From a bacterium 1XD42-76 (GTDB taxonomy: Bacteria; Bacillota; Clostridia; Lachnospirales; Lachnospiraceae), in the NCBI GenBank assembly GCA_009917545.1, contig QZDW01000002.1, positions 186,001 through 250,000 of the forward strand: DNA of 64,000 nt, read 5' to 3'. Both the position numbers and the translations under genes were made by a program. Shown here one piece after another: positions 1-8,829 of this stretch. The notes under the pieces are model-generated. The model worked only from the letters and a program-made list of their open reading frames with translations, ran no database searches and was not told where the DNA came from. Each line of letters starts with the position of its first letter. The first letter of the stretch is position 1.

Positions 1-291
1 CTCGATCGAGCGCGCCTTCTGATAGAGCTGCGGATCATGCTCTTTTAAATATTCCAAATCGGAGGACGACAGGCGCTTACCACCCATCATCTTCGCCCGG
101 ATCTGGCTCATCTTCTCCGCCGAAGCATCCTTCTTCTTCATGCCCGGCAGGCCTGACGCCTCTGGCTGTGTGCCCAAAGCAGTCTTTCCATCTGCCTTAT
201 AATCTCCGGAAGTCTGCTTATGGTGCCATTTCATCTGCATTTTCATATTCTTTGTGTACGTATTCAAAGAATTCACCATCATTACATTCAT
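1..291 (-). CDS. Hypothetical protein, C-terminus cut by window edge
   Basis: I do not recognise a named family. The reading frame is open from the left edge to 291. The ATG at 291 is preceded by AAGGGGG at about 6 nt, which is why I chose it; a later ATG at 141 begins MKKKDASAEK and is a possible alternative. The readable part is polar and lysine-rich, with a segment like GKRLSSSDLEYLKEHDPQLY near the edge, the kind of helical repeat seen in cytoplasmic or phage-like structural proteins. The real C-terminus lies outside the window. It is the last visible gene of a minus-strand run that also contains the HD protein upstream. Function unknown. Confidence 0.5.
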   Translation of the reverse strand, partial: MNVMMVNSLNTYTKNMKMQMKWHHKQTSGDYKADGKTALGTQPEASGLPGMKKKDASAEKMSQIRAKMMGGKRLSSSDLEYLKEHDPQLYQKARSIE

Positions 292-370
292 ACACATCCC
301 CCTTAAGTATGACAGCTCCGCCCGCTGCACATCCGGCGGGCAGCAAATCATCAACAAAAACACGCTCCAC
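218..370 (-). CDS. Possible small acidic protein overlapping the next gene's start
   Basis: A 50-codon frame opening with GTG at 370 and ending with TAA at 218. It reads as a plausible acidic protein (ends EFFEYVHKEYENADEMAP), and its frame is open a further 18 codons upstream without an ATG. It overlaps the 5' part of the preceding entry by 74 nt in another frame, so either the two are translationally coupled or one is not real; a frameshift joining them is also possible. No clear ribosome site is visible. No family recognised. Confidence 0.25.
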   Translation of the reverse strand: MERVFVDDLLPAGCAAGGAVILKGDVYECNDGEFFEYVHKEYENADEMAP

Positions 371-484
371 GTCCCACTCTGATGCGGAATCCTTTCTTTT
401 TATATCGGCGTGTTTTCTGAAAACTTTAGGCAGAGCTTATGTATTGGCTCTCAATGCAGATATCTCCTGGCGTCATCGATTCTT

Positions 485-1087
485 TTATTCAGACAGGCCC
501 AGCTGCTCCATCTCCTCTTTTACCGTATCTTCACAGGAACGCATGGCCTGAATTGTCATTTCAAACAGCTTTGTAAGCTCCCAGCCAAGTTTCTCCGCGC
601 CCAGGGTAATGATCTCCCTTGAACAACCTGCGGCAAATCGTTTGTCCTTGAATTTCTTCCTGAGGCTCGAGACCTCCATATCCTTTGTACTGCCTGACGG
701 ACGCATTTTGGCTGCAGCCCCGATGAGGCCTGTCAGCTCATCCGCTGCATACAATACCTTTTCCATCTCATGCTCCGGCACAGCGGTTATCTGCTCGTGA
801 TGCCCATAACAATGACTGCATACGGCATGGATGAGCTCCCTCTCCGCACCGCCTTCCTCCAGAAGCCTTGGGGCCACAAGACAATGTTCCTCCGGATACT
901 CTTCAAAATCAATATCATGGAGAATCCCGCAGATCTCCCAGAAATCCGCCTCATCCCCGAATCCCAGCTCACCGGCATACCATTTGAGCACGCCGCCGAC
1001 GGTCAGCCCATGAAGGATATGAAAGGGCTCTTTATTATACTTTCTGAGAAGCTCAACCGCCTGTTCCCTTGTAAGTGATGTGTGCAT
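485..1087 (-). CDS. HD-domain metal-dependent phosphohydrolase family protein
   Basis: A 200-residue soluble protein. An early histidine in ILHGLTVGG (residue 26), the paired motif LHDID (H57-D58), a following HCYGHHE cluster, and a late ADELTG aspartate fit an HD-fold metal site. HD proteins of this size typically hydrolyse nucleotides or act as small phosphohydrolases, but the substrate cannot be read from sequence. The gene lies 75 nt downstream of the carboxypeptidase on the same strand and could share its transcript. The start is supported by a purine-rich stretch (GAGGAAGAA) before the ATG. Confidence 0.8.
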   Translation of the reverse strand: MHTSLTREQAVELLRKYNKEPFHILHGLTVGGVLKWYAGELGFGDEADFWEICGILHDIDFEEYPEEHCLVAPRLLEEGGAERELIHAVCSHCYGHHEQITAVPEHEMEKVLYAADELTGLIGAAAKMRPSGSTKDMEVSSLRKKFKDKRFAAGCSREIITLGAEKLGWELTKLFEMTIQAMRSCEDTVKEEMEQLGLSE

Positions 1088-1162
1088 ATTTCTTCCTCCT
1101 CTGTCGCATTCCTAATCTCATCCTGTGTTGACGGTAAACGGTACTTTGTCTCTGGTATTATA

Positions 1163-2416
1163 TCAAAAGCAAAAACGCTTGAAAAGCGTTTTCAGGCAGA
1201 ATTTTATGGTCCATTCACCGACGCGCTCTGTCGTCTTAACCGGGAAGCTCGCAGCCAGATCATCTCCGATATAATAATCTACCTGTCCGGCCGTCACCCC
1301 CTCCTCCACCGGAGCCGTCATCTCCTTTAAAATTTTCTTCCTGATTCTCACCTGTTCGTCCTCCCGCATCAACACAGAAATTGAGGCATCCCGGGGGTAA
1401 TCCACGGCAACCTTTACCTCTTCTCTGATGCCGTTTTGGACTGTGACCGGAGAAAGTGCAACCTTTTTTTCAAGAATTTCGCAGTACTCGTAATGGGAAT
1501 CCCCATAGGCGATGAGCCGCCTCATATCCTGCCATTTATATGTCTTGTGGGGCGGCCACCCGCAGGCCAAAAGCGAAGCTATAAATGTTTTCCCGTCCTT
1601 TTCCACAGCTCCCACGTAACAGTATCCGGCTCCATTTGTAAAACCGGTTTTTCCGGAAACGGCCCCTTCCATTGATGTGAGCAGAGCATTATGGTTGATA
1701 CAGGAAAAGGAACGGCCTCCCTCCAGGTTCGCAAACGTATGGGAGGGCGCTCTCGTGATTTCCAGAAATTCTTCTTTTTTCGGAGACTGAAAAATACAGT
1801 AGCGCAGAATCATCGCCAGCTCTGCAGCTGTCGTGGAATGTTGCTCCCCTGTTTCTTCCACGGAAGCATCGAGTCCGTTCGGTGTGATAAAACATGTATT
1901 CACGCACCCGATATCCCTGGCTTTCTGGTTCATCATGGCCGCAAATCCCTCCTGGCTCCCGCCGACATGCTCGGCGATCGCCATTGCGGAATCATTGTGT
2001 GATTCCAGCATCATCGAATACAGCAAATCCCGCAGACGGTACGTCTCTCCCTTTCTTATATTAAGCTGGACGTCCGGCATGGAAGCGGCATGCTCCGACA
2101 CCTCCACAACATCGTCCAGAGAGCTGTTCTCCAGCGCCAGAATACATGTCATGATTTTCGTCGTACTGGCCATAGGGCGGACCGCATCCTCATTTTTCCC
2201 ATACAGAATCCGTCCGGTTTCTGCATCCATCAGAACAGCAGACTGTGCAAGAACCCCAGAAATCTCCGTGCTCTCTGTGCGCTCCTGTTCCGACACCTCC
2301 ATCTGAACAGCAGGTGCTTTCAGCGGACTCCACGCAAAGAGGAATATCGAGCCAAGCATCAGGCCTCCTGCCCGCTTCCACCTCCTTCTACAACCCGTTT
2401 TCTTCTCACCTTCCAT
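1163..2416 (-). CDS. Serine-type D-Ala-D-Ala carboxypeptidase (PBP5/DacF family)
   Basis: A 417-residue low-molecular-weight penicillin-binding protein that removes the terminal D-Ala from peptidoglycan stem peptides. A basic N-terminus and a hydrophobic stretch (about residues 18-32) form a signal or anchor segment. All three active-site motifs are intact: STTK (S84, K87), SHN (139-141) and KTG (256-258). The C-terminal 130 residues resemble the beta-rich PBP5 C-terminal domain, ending with an amphipathic basic tail (LKTLFKRF) that would bind the membrane. DacF and DacB relatives act in spore cortex maturation, but housekeeping DacA has the same layout, so the exact paralogue is uncertain. 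It lies alone in front of the HD gene. Confidence 0.92.
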   Translation of the reverse strand: MEGEKKTGCRRRWKRAGGLMLGSIFLFAWSPLKAPAVQMEVSEQERTESTEISGVLAQSAVLMDAETGRILYGKNEDAVRPMASTTKIMTCILALENSSLDDVVEVSEHAASMPDVQLNIRKGETYRLRDLLYSMMLESHNDSAMAIAEHVGGSQEGFAAMMNQKARDIGCVNTCFITPNGLDASVEETGEQHSTTAAELAMILRYCIFQSPKKEEFLEITRAPSHTFANLEGGRSFSCINHNALLTSMEGAVSGKTGFTNGAGYCYVGAVEKDGKTFIASLLACGWPPHKTYKWQDMRRLIAYGDSHYEYCEILEKKVALSPVTVQNGIREEVKVAVDYPRDASISVLMREDEQVRIRKKILKEMTAPVEEGVTAGQVDYYIGDDLAASFPVKTTERVGEWTIKFCLKTLFKRFCF

Positions 2417-2524
2417 AAATCACGGCCCCCGGCACGTTTTACTAAAACTATATGCCCTCCCGGCTCCTTTCATCACCACTGCCTCAAAGGACAGCCTATG
2501 CTGCTTTGACACCCCTGATAATCG

Positions 2525-2851
2525 TCAGTCGTTGATTCCACTGATTGCCAGCACCCCGTCTGTGACGCCGAAGTTGATATTTGCTGTCCCTCCGTCTGAA
2601 ATGGTAAATCCTGCCATACTGGGCTTAAATTCACCGCTATCAGCATTTTCGATGGATTTTATCAGTCCTTCTGTAAACACTGCATATGCGCCGAGTTTCA
2701 GAAAATCCTCTTCGGTTTCTACTGCGCCGACATTTGGCAGGCCTACATAAACCGGAAACGAAGTGAGGGCTGCCAGTGCCTCTAAATCCTTAGCTGCCAC
2801 CGCGGCCTTCACCTTCTTTGCAAATTCCTTAGCGAATTTACTGTCAACTCC
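2525..2851 (-). pseudogene. C-terminal fragment of an unidentified protein
   Basis: The frame is open from a TAA at 2852-2854 to the stop at 2525; the only start-like codon is a GTG at 2812 with no ribosome site. The readable product (about 95-108 residues) begins with a helical AKEFAKKVKAAVAAKDLEAL segment followed by a compact beta-rich domain, typical of the C-terminal domain of a secreted lipoprotein. There is no signal sequence. The abrupt upstream break next to a kilobase of decayed DNA suggests an N-terminally truncated gene rather than a whole small protein. Family not recognised. Confidence 0.55.
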
Positions 2852-3823
2852 TTATATAATCAAGTGTTTTTGAATTTAAAATTCAAGGTATTTCAACCTT
2901 TCATATCTCAGTGAACGAGCTACATCTATGGATATTTCAATGCATCAGGTACTGAAATAATGGTTAAAAGGTATACAAAATACAACGTCTTCATTTCTGT
3001 TCTACATGGCCTTGCGTATACCCATCCCTCTGGCAGCTAACCTCCTATGTCCATTAGGAGCAGCTCTGTCTCCAGACGTCCTCACTTCCTTCGTTCTGCC
3101 TATCCATAACCAGGGTGTCAGCTCTGCTCCTACCCGGGGTCATGCCACATAGAAAATATCCCTGCCAACTACCGGCTCATTCTTTGTATTTTTGATTACT
3201 GACTTGCTTCCTGTATCAGCACTTGTAGTGGTTGTTGTGATCAAGCATTTTTGTAACACTTGTGACTGCGAATATAGGACTTCCCGTGCCGGCTTCCCAT
3301 TATGAGGGGAAAGGGACTGAATACTACTGGGAAAAAAAGTCCCCAAAGGAATACTTCCCCACCAGGGAGCACAACGCGGCCTATGAAAAAAGAAAAAGGC
3401 GGTGGAAAGGGTTCGGGAACTGACGGAGCAGGGATGGACATGTAATGATTCTGCATGTAAAACCGGCAGCTTTGAAAACCGCCGGTAAGGAAATTTTATA
3501 AAACTTACACACTTTACTTGACAAACCCCAGAATGATATATATCAGACTCCTATCAGAGGAATTTTATTTCCTGCAGACACAAAATTTTTTACGCCTTCC
3601 GTCCGCGCGCCGGATAAATCAAAGGGATATAGGGAACAGCAGATTGATATTTCCTATGGTCTTGTGGGAATACTCCCCGCGTCTTTACTAAATAACCTGC
3701 AAAATGTAGAAATAGCATAGCCCGCAAGCCACGCCGTTTCCCTAAAGAACTTCTAATACTGCCTTATGAGTGTCGCCCCGTATTCTATCGTTGTTTTGCC
3801 CCTCTTTTGCCGCAGCTGTTCTC
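2852..3823. other. Decayed intergenic region, possible mobile-element remnant
   Basis: About 1 kb with no convincing intact gene. It holds a small inverted repeat (CTCCTA at 3041 with TAGGAG near 3054), a 68-codon minus-strand frame at 3140-3346 without a ribosome site, and a 64-codon plus-strand open stretch at 3511-3720 that begins after a stop with no start codon and so looks like a gene tail. The composition is more AT-rich than the flanks. I see no transposase motif, so a mobile-element origin is only an inference from the truncated neighbour. Confidence 0.4.
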
Positions 3824-3852
3824 TTGCCATCTTTTCTCATCTGTGATAGAAT
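3824..3852 (+). promoter_or_regulatory. Promoter giving a probable leaderless mRNA
   Basis: TTGCCA (3824-3829), a 17-nt spacer and TAGAAT (3847-3852). The ATG of the pseudouridine synthase is at 3859, where transcription would be expected to begin, and no Shine-Dalgarno sequence is present. Confidence 0.65.
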
Positions 3853-3858
3853 ACCCCT

Positions 3859-4854
3859 ATGAACACCATTCTCACCTATACGATACGTGAAACAGATGAA
3901 CATAAATCCGTCTCCGCCTTTCTCCAGGAGCGCGGTTATTCGTCCCGTCTCCTCATTCATCTGAAAAATACTTCCCACAGCCTGCTCGTCAACGATGTCC
4001 CTGTTTTCGCCTGTCATATTCTGCATACTGCTGACCGCCTGACTGTCACACTGGCCGAGAAAAAGGACTCTTCTCAGATCCTCCCTGTCCCCATGAAACT
4101 TGCTGTCGTCTATGAGGACGAGCACCTGATCGTCATTGACAAGCCTGCGGGGATGCCTGTCCATCCTTCGCAGGGACACTACGAAAATACCCTGGCAAAT
4201 GGAGCCGCTTACTATCTGAGAGAGCAGGGCGGGCCCTTTGTTTTCCGTGCCGTCAACCGTCTTGACCGCGATACCTCAGGCCTGATTCTTCTTGCCAAAA
4301 ATATGCTCAGCTCCTGTATCCTCTCTCAACAGGTCAAAATGCGCTCAATCCACCGGGAATATCTTGCCATCGTATGCGGCAGGCCTCCCTGCTGCGGCAC
4401 GATCTCCCTCCCTATTGCCAGAAAATCCGGTTCCACGATTGAACGGATCCCCGATATTACAGGCGGGGAACGCGCTGTCACACACTACAGGACGCTCCGA
4501 TACGACAAAAACACGGATTTGTCGCTGCTTACCCTGTCCCTTGAGACAGGCCGTACGCATCAAATCCGTGTCCATATGAAGGCAATTGGCCATCCGATTC
4601 CGGGAGACTTTCTGTACCATCCCGACTATCGTTATATCGGCAGGCAGGCTCTGCATTCTGCCCGTCTGCGTTTTTCCCACCCGGTTACTGGAAAAACACT
4701 TGAACTAAAATCTCCTCTTCCGGATGACATGAAGCGTCTCTTTCCCCGGGAACTGCCTCAGACGATCAGCCTTTTCGCAGCCCCTTCGGATAATAGTTCT
4801 TTAGCATATCCCCGGAGGATTTCCCCCAGCCAAGGGAACAGCCGCCCGATGTGA
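3859..4854 (+). CDS. RluA-family RNA pseudouridine synthase
   Basis: A 331-residue enzyme that would isomerise uridine to pseudouridine in rRNA or tRNA. The N-terminal 60 residues resemble the S4-like RNA-binding part; the catalytic domain begins at VVYEDEHLIVIDKPAGMPVHP (about 84-103). The catalytic aspartate is D136 in NRLDRDTSG, and the conserved GRTHQIRVH motif follows at about 231. Length is normal for RluD/YlyB-type enzymes; RluA, C or D specificity cannot be assigned. The gene points toward the RsmF-type gene and their 3' ends overlap by 89 nt. There is no Shine-Dalgarno site and the promoter sits directly before the ATG, which suggests leaderless translation. Confidence 0.93.
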   Translation: MNTILTYTIRETDEHKSVSAFLQERGYSSRLLIHLKNTSHSLLVNDVPVFACHILHTADRLTVTLAEKKDSSQILPVPMKLAVVYEDEHLIVIDKPAGMPVHPSQGHYENTLANGAAYYLREQGGPFVFRAVNRLDRDTSGLILLAKNMLSSCILSQQVKMRSIHREYLAIVCGRPPCCGTISLPIARKSGSTIERIPDITGGERAVTHYRTLRYDKNTDLSLLTLSLETGRTHQIRVHMKAIGHPIPGDFLYHPDYRYIGRQALHSARLRFSHPVTGKTLELKSPLPDDMKRLFPRELPQTISLFAAPSDNSSLAYPRRISPSQGNSRPM

Positions 4855-6298
4855 TAAGGGTCCAGCCCTTTTCCACGCCCGGGATACAGAGCATCTCCCC
4901 ACGCATGTATTTTTCCGCCATCTCTCCAGTCCCGATCTCCTCCGTACGACGCGCCTCCTCTTTCTTTAAAAAGAGGGCCAGCGCGTGGGACGGCATTAAA
5001 CGCCCTTTCCTCAATGTACCTACATGAAGTCCCGGGCGCAGGATCTTAAGACCGTCAAGGCAGGGAATCGCATCCGGCGCCAGATATAACTGGTCGCCAA
5101 ACGACACCAGATGCCGTTTGTCCGTCAGACGCCGGGGATCGTTTAAGTTCTCTTCGCAGAATTCAGTAAATTCCTGCCTGCCGGAAACAGCGGCTTCTCT
5201 CTGTCCGGCCCGCGGTTTCCCCTGTTTCCTCCCCTGCCGTTTCCCATGTCTCCCGTCCGCGTCCAAACGGTTTTGCTCTTTCTCCCGGGAAAGGCTGCAC
5301 AGCTCGCCTGTATCTTCCTTCGCTCCTTTTATGAGAAAAGCTACAAAGTGGCCTTCTCCCCCCGTCTTATGCGGCCAGATTCGCATCGTCTTTTTTAACT
5401 CCTCATTCCCGCCCGCCCATTCCGGTCTGCCCGTTTCAAAAAAACAGGCACAATCCGGACGCGCAAGCACAAAAGACGGATGACGTTCCAAAAACCTGGC
5501 AATCGTCTGCTCGTTTTCCTCCGGAGAAAAGGTACAGGTGGAGTATACAAGCCTTCCGCCATCTCTCAGCATCCTGGCAGCACAGTCCAGAATTCCATCC
5601 TGCCGTACGGCACACATTTTCACATGCTCCGGGCTCCATTCCGTCCTGGCGTCCTCATCTTTACGGAACATTCCTTCGCCGGAACAGGGCGCATCTACCA
5701 CGATTCCGTCGAAAAAACCTCCCCATTCGGCGGCCAGCGCCTTCGGTTCCATATTGAGCACCACAGCATTGGCGATTCCCATGCGTTCAATATTCCGTGA
5801 AAGGATCTTTGCCCTTGCAGGATGGATTTCGTTACACACAAGAATACCGTCCTGAGCCATTTTGCCTGCAATGTGCGTACTCTTCCCGCCCGGGGCCGCA
5901 CAGAGGTCGAGAATCCGTTCCCCCGGCCTGGGTTTTAGCGCCTCGCAGACAGCCATCGCACTTGGCTCCTGAATATAGTAAAGCCCTGCCTCGTGCAAAG
6001 GATGTTTTCCCGGCCGCATGTTCTCCTCGTAATAGTAGCCTTCCTCTGTCCAGGGGATTCTGGCAAGGCGCATTAAGCCTGAGGCGTCCGCCCGTGATGC
6101 CTCTGTATCTGCCATAAACGCCTCAGAAAGCTCAGACCGCCTGAGCGGATTGATACGGAGCCCGAAGCGGCGCGTCTCTTCATAGCTTTTTAAAAAGCTC
6201 TCTGCCTCTTCTCCAAGGAGCGCTTTCATTTTCAGGACAAAAGCCTCCGGCAGACCCTTACTTTCCATGTTTTCCATTCCCTTTTCCTTATTTTTCAT
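4766..6298 (-). CDS. RsmF/RsmB-type rRNA cytosine-C5 methyltransferase
   Basis: A 510-residue SAM-dependent enzyme of the NOL1/NOP2/Sun family. The SAM-binding loop is DLCAAPGGKS (131-140). The two catalytic cysteines are C205 in DAPCSGEGMF and C255 in YSTCTFSPEE, the arrangement of true 5-methylcytosine methyltransferases. The C-terminal 130 residues (LVSFGDQLYL onward) match the PUA-like/RsmF C-terminal region, after a basic low-complexity linker at about 350-375. The annotated ATG at 6298 is weakly supported; ATG at 6277 (MENMESKG) has a better AAGGAAAAGG site and is likely the true start. It is divergent from the membrane gene at 6344. Confidence 0.92.
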   Translation of the reverse strand: MKNKEKGMENMESKGLPEAFVLKMKALLGEEAESFLKSYEETRRFGLRINPLRRSELSEAFMADTEASRADASGLMRLARIPWTEEGYYYEENMRPGKHPLHEAGLYYIQEPSAMAVCEALKPRPGERILDLCAAPGGKSTHIAGKMAQDGILVCNEIHPARAKILSRNIERMGIANAVVLNMEPKALAAEWGGFFDGIVVDAPCSGEGMFRKDEDARTEWSPEHVKMCAVRQDGILDCAARMLRDGGRLVYSTCTFSPEENEQTIARFLERHPSFVLARPDCACFFETGRPEWAGGNEELKKTMRIWPHKTGGEGHFVAFLIKGAKEDTGELCSLSREKEQNRLDADGRHGKRQGRKQGKPRAGQREAAVSGRQEFTEFCEENLNDPRRLTDKRHLVSFGDQLYLAPDAIPCLDGLKILRPGLHVGTLRKGRLMPSHALALFLKKEEARRTEEIGTGEMAEKYMRGEMLCIPGVEKGWTLITSGGCSLGWGKSSGDMLKNYYPKGLRKG

Positions 6299-6343
6299 GG
6301 TATCATTCCATCCTGCCGGAACACCCTAACAGCAGGAGGCAAG

Positions 6344-6952
6344 ATGTATATGATTCCATTCCTTTTTCTTATTTTTATTCCTGTTACTACCCTGTTTCTT
6401 CCCGGCCGCGGAAGCTGGCTTGCTTCCAACTTTTCTGTCGCTGCCTCTACACTGCCCTCAAGATGTCTCCTGATTTTCTGGGGAGGCGTGACGGGCTGGT
6501 CCTACCGATATCTTATAAGACGTGTCACCTATCCCTGCCTTTCCGTACAGAATATCCAGAAGCTGCTTACACTGGCAGATATTTCCGTTGCACTTTTATT
6601 TGTGTCTGTCCTTCTTCCCTACCGGCCCAAACAGTATCCGTTCCTCTCCTTCCTGCATACCTTCTGTGCCTTCCATGCCTCTGTGCTGTTCTATTTCCTT
6701 CTCGTCCTTCTCGATTTAAGGTTTTATTTTGAAGATCCGACACGTTTTTCCGCCCTGACTGCCTGGCTGCTTTCTTCCGCCCTGTTCTCCGTCGCCCTGT
6801 TTATCCTGGCCGGCTTTCTGATCTCAAGCGCACTGGAAGTCTTTTGTACCATCTTTTCCAGCCTGTGGCTTTACCTTTTTTACAGAAAGCAGCTTTCTTA
6901 CTTACCGCCTGAGCAGCGTATCAAGGAGGTTCCTCCCCAAAGCCGCGCCTAG
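6344..6952 (+). CDS. Multi-pass membrane protein of unknown function
   Basis: A 202-residue protein with about five hydrophobic segments (roughly 3-20, 40-56, 75-91, 103-125 and 137-175) and a short basic, proline-containing tail. AGGAGG lies 4 nt before the ATG. I do not recognise a family or catalytic motif. It is transcribed divergently from the methyltransferase and converges on the ATPase gene, overlapping its 3' end by 51 nt. The overlap leaves no room for a terminator between the two. Confidence 0.75.
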   Translation: MYMIPFLFLIFIPVTTLFLPGRGSWLASNFSVAASTLPSRCLLIFWGGVTGWSYRYLIRRVTYPCLSVQNIQKLLTLADISVALLFVSVLLPYRPKQYPFLSFLHTFCAFHASVLFYFLLVLLDLRFYFEDPTRFSALTAWLLSSALFSVALFILAGFLISSALEVFCTIFSSLWLYLFYRKQLSYLPPEQRIKEVPPQSRA

Positions 6953-8500
6953 ATTACCGCCCAGACGCTTTCCGAAGGAACCACCGATTTTCTGGCCGAT
7001 TTCATTCCCGACTTCACGGCCAATCGTACCCGTCGCGGTTTTAGCTACCCTGCCCAAAGCCGCAGTCTGCTTCTTTTTTAACTGCTCCGCTTCCCTCTCC
7101 TCTTTCTGGCGCCTCTTTGCCTCTTCCTTCTCCTCAAGCCGCCGTTTCTTTTCTTCCTCCTTTTCCTGCAGGAGTCGTTTCTTTTCCTCTTCTCTGGCCT
7201 CTTCCTGTTCCTCTGCCCGCTTCATGAGCATCTCATATGCGGATTCCCGGTCTACCATTTCACCGTAGCGGGAAAACAACGAGTCCTCACGGATCATCTG
7301 TTCCCTCTGGCTGTCGCCGATCGCCCCCATACGGCTCTGCGGCGGAAGAATAAATACCCGTTCCACCACAGACGGCTTTCCTGCCATGTCCAGAAACGAT
7401 ACCAGGGCTTCTCCGATTCCCAGTCCGGTGATAGCCTCAAACGTATCAAATTCCGGGTTCGTATAAAAGGCGCTTGCTGCCGCCTTTACCTTCTTCTGCT
7501 CTGCAGGCGTATAAGCATGAAGTGCATGCTGTACTTTATTTCCGAGCTGTGACAATACCGCATCCGGGATATCCGCTGGATTCTGCGTAACAAAATAAAT
7601 CCCCACGCCTTTGGAACGAATCAGTTTCACGACCTGTTCGATTGTCTGCAAAAGTGCTTTCGGTGCATGATCGAACAGAAGATGCGCTTCGTCAAAAAAG
7701 AATACCATTTTCGGCTTGTCCAGATCTCCTGCCTCAGGAAGCAGCTCAAATAACTCTGACAGCATCCACAGCATGAATGTGGAATACATGAGAGGCGAAC
7801 GAATCAGGCTCTGGCAGTCCAGGATATTAATCCGCCCCTGGCCGTTCTCGTTCACAGAAAACCAGTCTCTGATCTCCAGGGCCGGTTCACCAAAGAATTC
7901 GTCTGCTCCCTCTTCCTCCAGTGCAACAACAGCGCGGGTGATGGCACTGATGCTCTGCTTTGCCATGTTTCCATACTCTGCGGAATATTCCTTTGAATTT
8001 TCGTATACATGCTGTAGCATGGAACGAAGATCCTTGGCGTCCAGAAGAAGCAGCCCATTCTCATCTGCAATGCGGAATACGATCTTCAGGATATCGCTCT
8101 GCGTCTGGTTCAAATCCATCAGTCTGGCTAAGAGCGTTGGTCCCATTTCGCTGATTGTCGTCCGCAGCGGAATGCCGGATTTCCCATAAATATCCCAGAA
8201 CCGCACAGGATACGGACGGAAGGAAAATCCTGTCTGTCCAAGCCCAAACCGCTCCATTCGCTCCCGCAGAACTCCGTTTTCCTCACCCGGCATGCACATT
8301 CCTGCCAGATCTCCTTTCACGTCTGCCAGGAAAACTGGAACTCCGCAATCACTGAACGACTCAGCCATGACCTTTAATGTAACCGTCTTTCCGGTTCCTG
8401 TGGCTCCTGCAATTAATCCGTGCCGGTTCGCCATCGCGGGGAGGAGCACACATCGCTTCTCCTCTGCTGTCCCAATCCATAGTGCATGTTCCTCATACAT
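6902..8500 (-). CDS. HerA/FtsK-like ATPase (DUF853, YjgR type)
   Basis: A 532-residue P-loop ATPase. The Walker A motif is GATGTGKT (32-39). FFFDEAHLLFD is Walker B with the adjacent glutamate, and FVTQNP is a sensor-like motif. The DUF853 core is followed by a highly charged coiled coil of Glu/Lys/Arg repeats (about 435-485) and a glycine-rich tail (GREVGNEIGQKIGGSFGKRL) that could associate with membrane or oligomerise. I chose ATG at 8500 because AGGAGA precedes it at a good distance; the open frame runs another 109 codons upstream, but that stretch is a repeat and a terminator. The family is widespread and the role is unresolved (DNA pumping or translocation is inferred from HerA kinship). 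Confidence 0.88.
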   Translation of the reverse strand: MYEEHALWIGTAEEKRCVLLPAMANRHGLIAGATGTGKTVTLKVMAESFSDCGVPVFLADVKGDLAGMCMPGEENGVLRERMERFGLGQTGFSFRPYPVRFWDIYGKSGIPLRTTISEMGPTLLARLMDLNQTQSDILKIVFRIADENGLLLLDAKDLRSMLQHVYENSKEYSAEYGNMAKQSISAITRAVVALEEEGADEFFGEPALEIRDWFSVNENGQGRINILDCQSLIRSPLMYSTFMLWMLSELFELLPEAGDLDKPKMVFFFDEAHLLFDHAPKALLQTIEQVVKLIRSKGVGIYFVTQNPADIPDAVLSQLGNKVQHALHAYTPAEQKKVKAAASAFYTNPEFDTFEAITGLGIGEALVSFLDMAGKPSVVERVFILPPQSRMGAIGDSQREQMIREDSLFSRYGEMVDRESAYEMLMKRAEEQEEAREEEKKRLLQEKEEEKKRRLEEKEEAKRRQKEEREAEQLKKKQTAALGRVAKTATGTIGREVGNEIGQKIGGSFGKRLGGNLGAALGRNLLDTLLRR

Positions 8501-8539
8501 ACTATTCTTCTCCTCTCTTTGATTCCTCATTCTTACGGA

Positions 8540-8622
8540 TACCAATATAGCCTTCCTGCGCCCCACAAGTGAGCGCATCACCATGAATGAAAGTAGTACA
8601 GACGCATTTGGCATACCTAAAT
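8540..8622 (-). repeat. Dispersed repeat, partial copy A2
   Basis: Read on the minus strand it contains TGCCAAATGCGTCTGTACT, then CTTTCATTC and GGGGCGCAGGAAGG, matching the right three quarters of the copies at 30222 and 46708. The leading hairpin part is missing. It lies directly upstream of the ATPase start. Confidence 0.7.
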
Positions 8623-8647
8623 GTATGCCGCCTGTACCTGGTATGTT

Positions 8648-8683
8648 AAAAACCGCGCGCCGGCAACAACTCCCGGCACGCGG
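8648..8683 (-). terminator. Rho-independent terminator after the DUF6465 gene
   Basis: On the minus strand an 11-bp GC-rich stem (CCGCGTGCCGG with CCGGCGCGCGG, one mismatch) with a 9-nt loop is followed by five T. It lies 147 nt beyond the stop of the DUF6465 gene and between two repeat copies. Confidence 0.8.
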
Positions 8684-8702
8684 TCCTACCCTTCGATCAT
8701 AA

Positions 8703-8812
8703 TCCTTATGCACCCGGCCAGCGGGTACACCGCCGTCCCATGCAAGTTCGACAGGCGCACTTGGTATCCCTGAATTCAGATCGTCTGAAGGCGATGGGAC
8801 TTTTAAAGTAAC
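8703..8812 (-). repeat. Dispersed repeat, diverged full copy A1
   Basis: On the minus strand it begins TACTTTAAAAGTCCCATCGCC, has an imperfect small hairpin, then CGATCTGAATTCAGGGATACC and GTGCGCCTGT, and ends GGCCGGGTGCATAAGG. It aligns end to end with the copies at 30222 and 46708 with scattered changes. Confidence 0.65.
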
Positions 8813-8829
8813 GATGCAGTACTCCAAAT

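Noticed and set aside
3140-3456. Two overlapping minus-strand frames of about 70 codons
   Set aside because: No ribosome site, no family pattern and the frames overlap each other in different registers.
8501-8827. In-frame N-terminal extension of the HerA-like ATPase by 109 codons
   Set aside because: The stretch covers a rho-independent terminator and two repeat copies, and a good AGGAGA site lies before ATG 8500.
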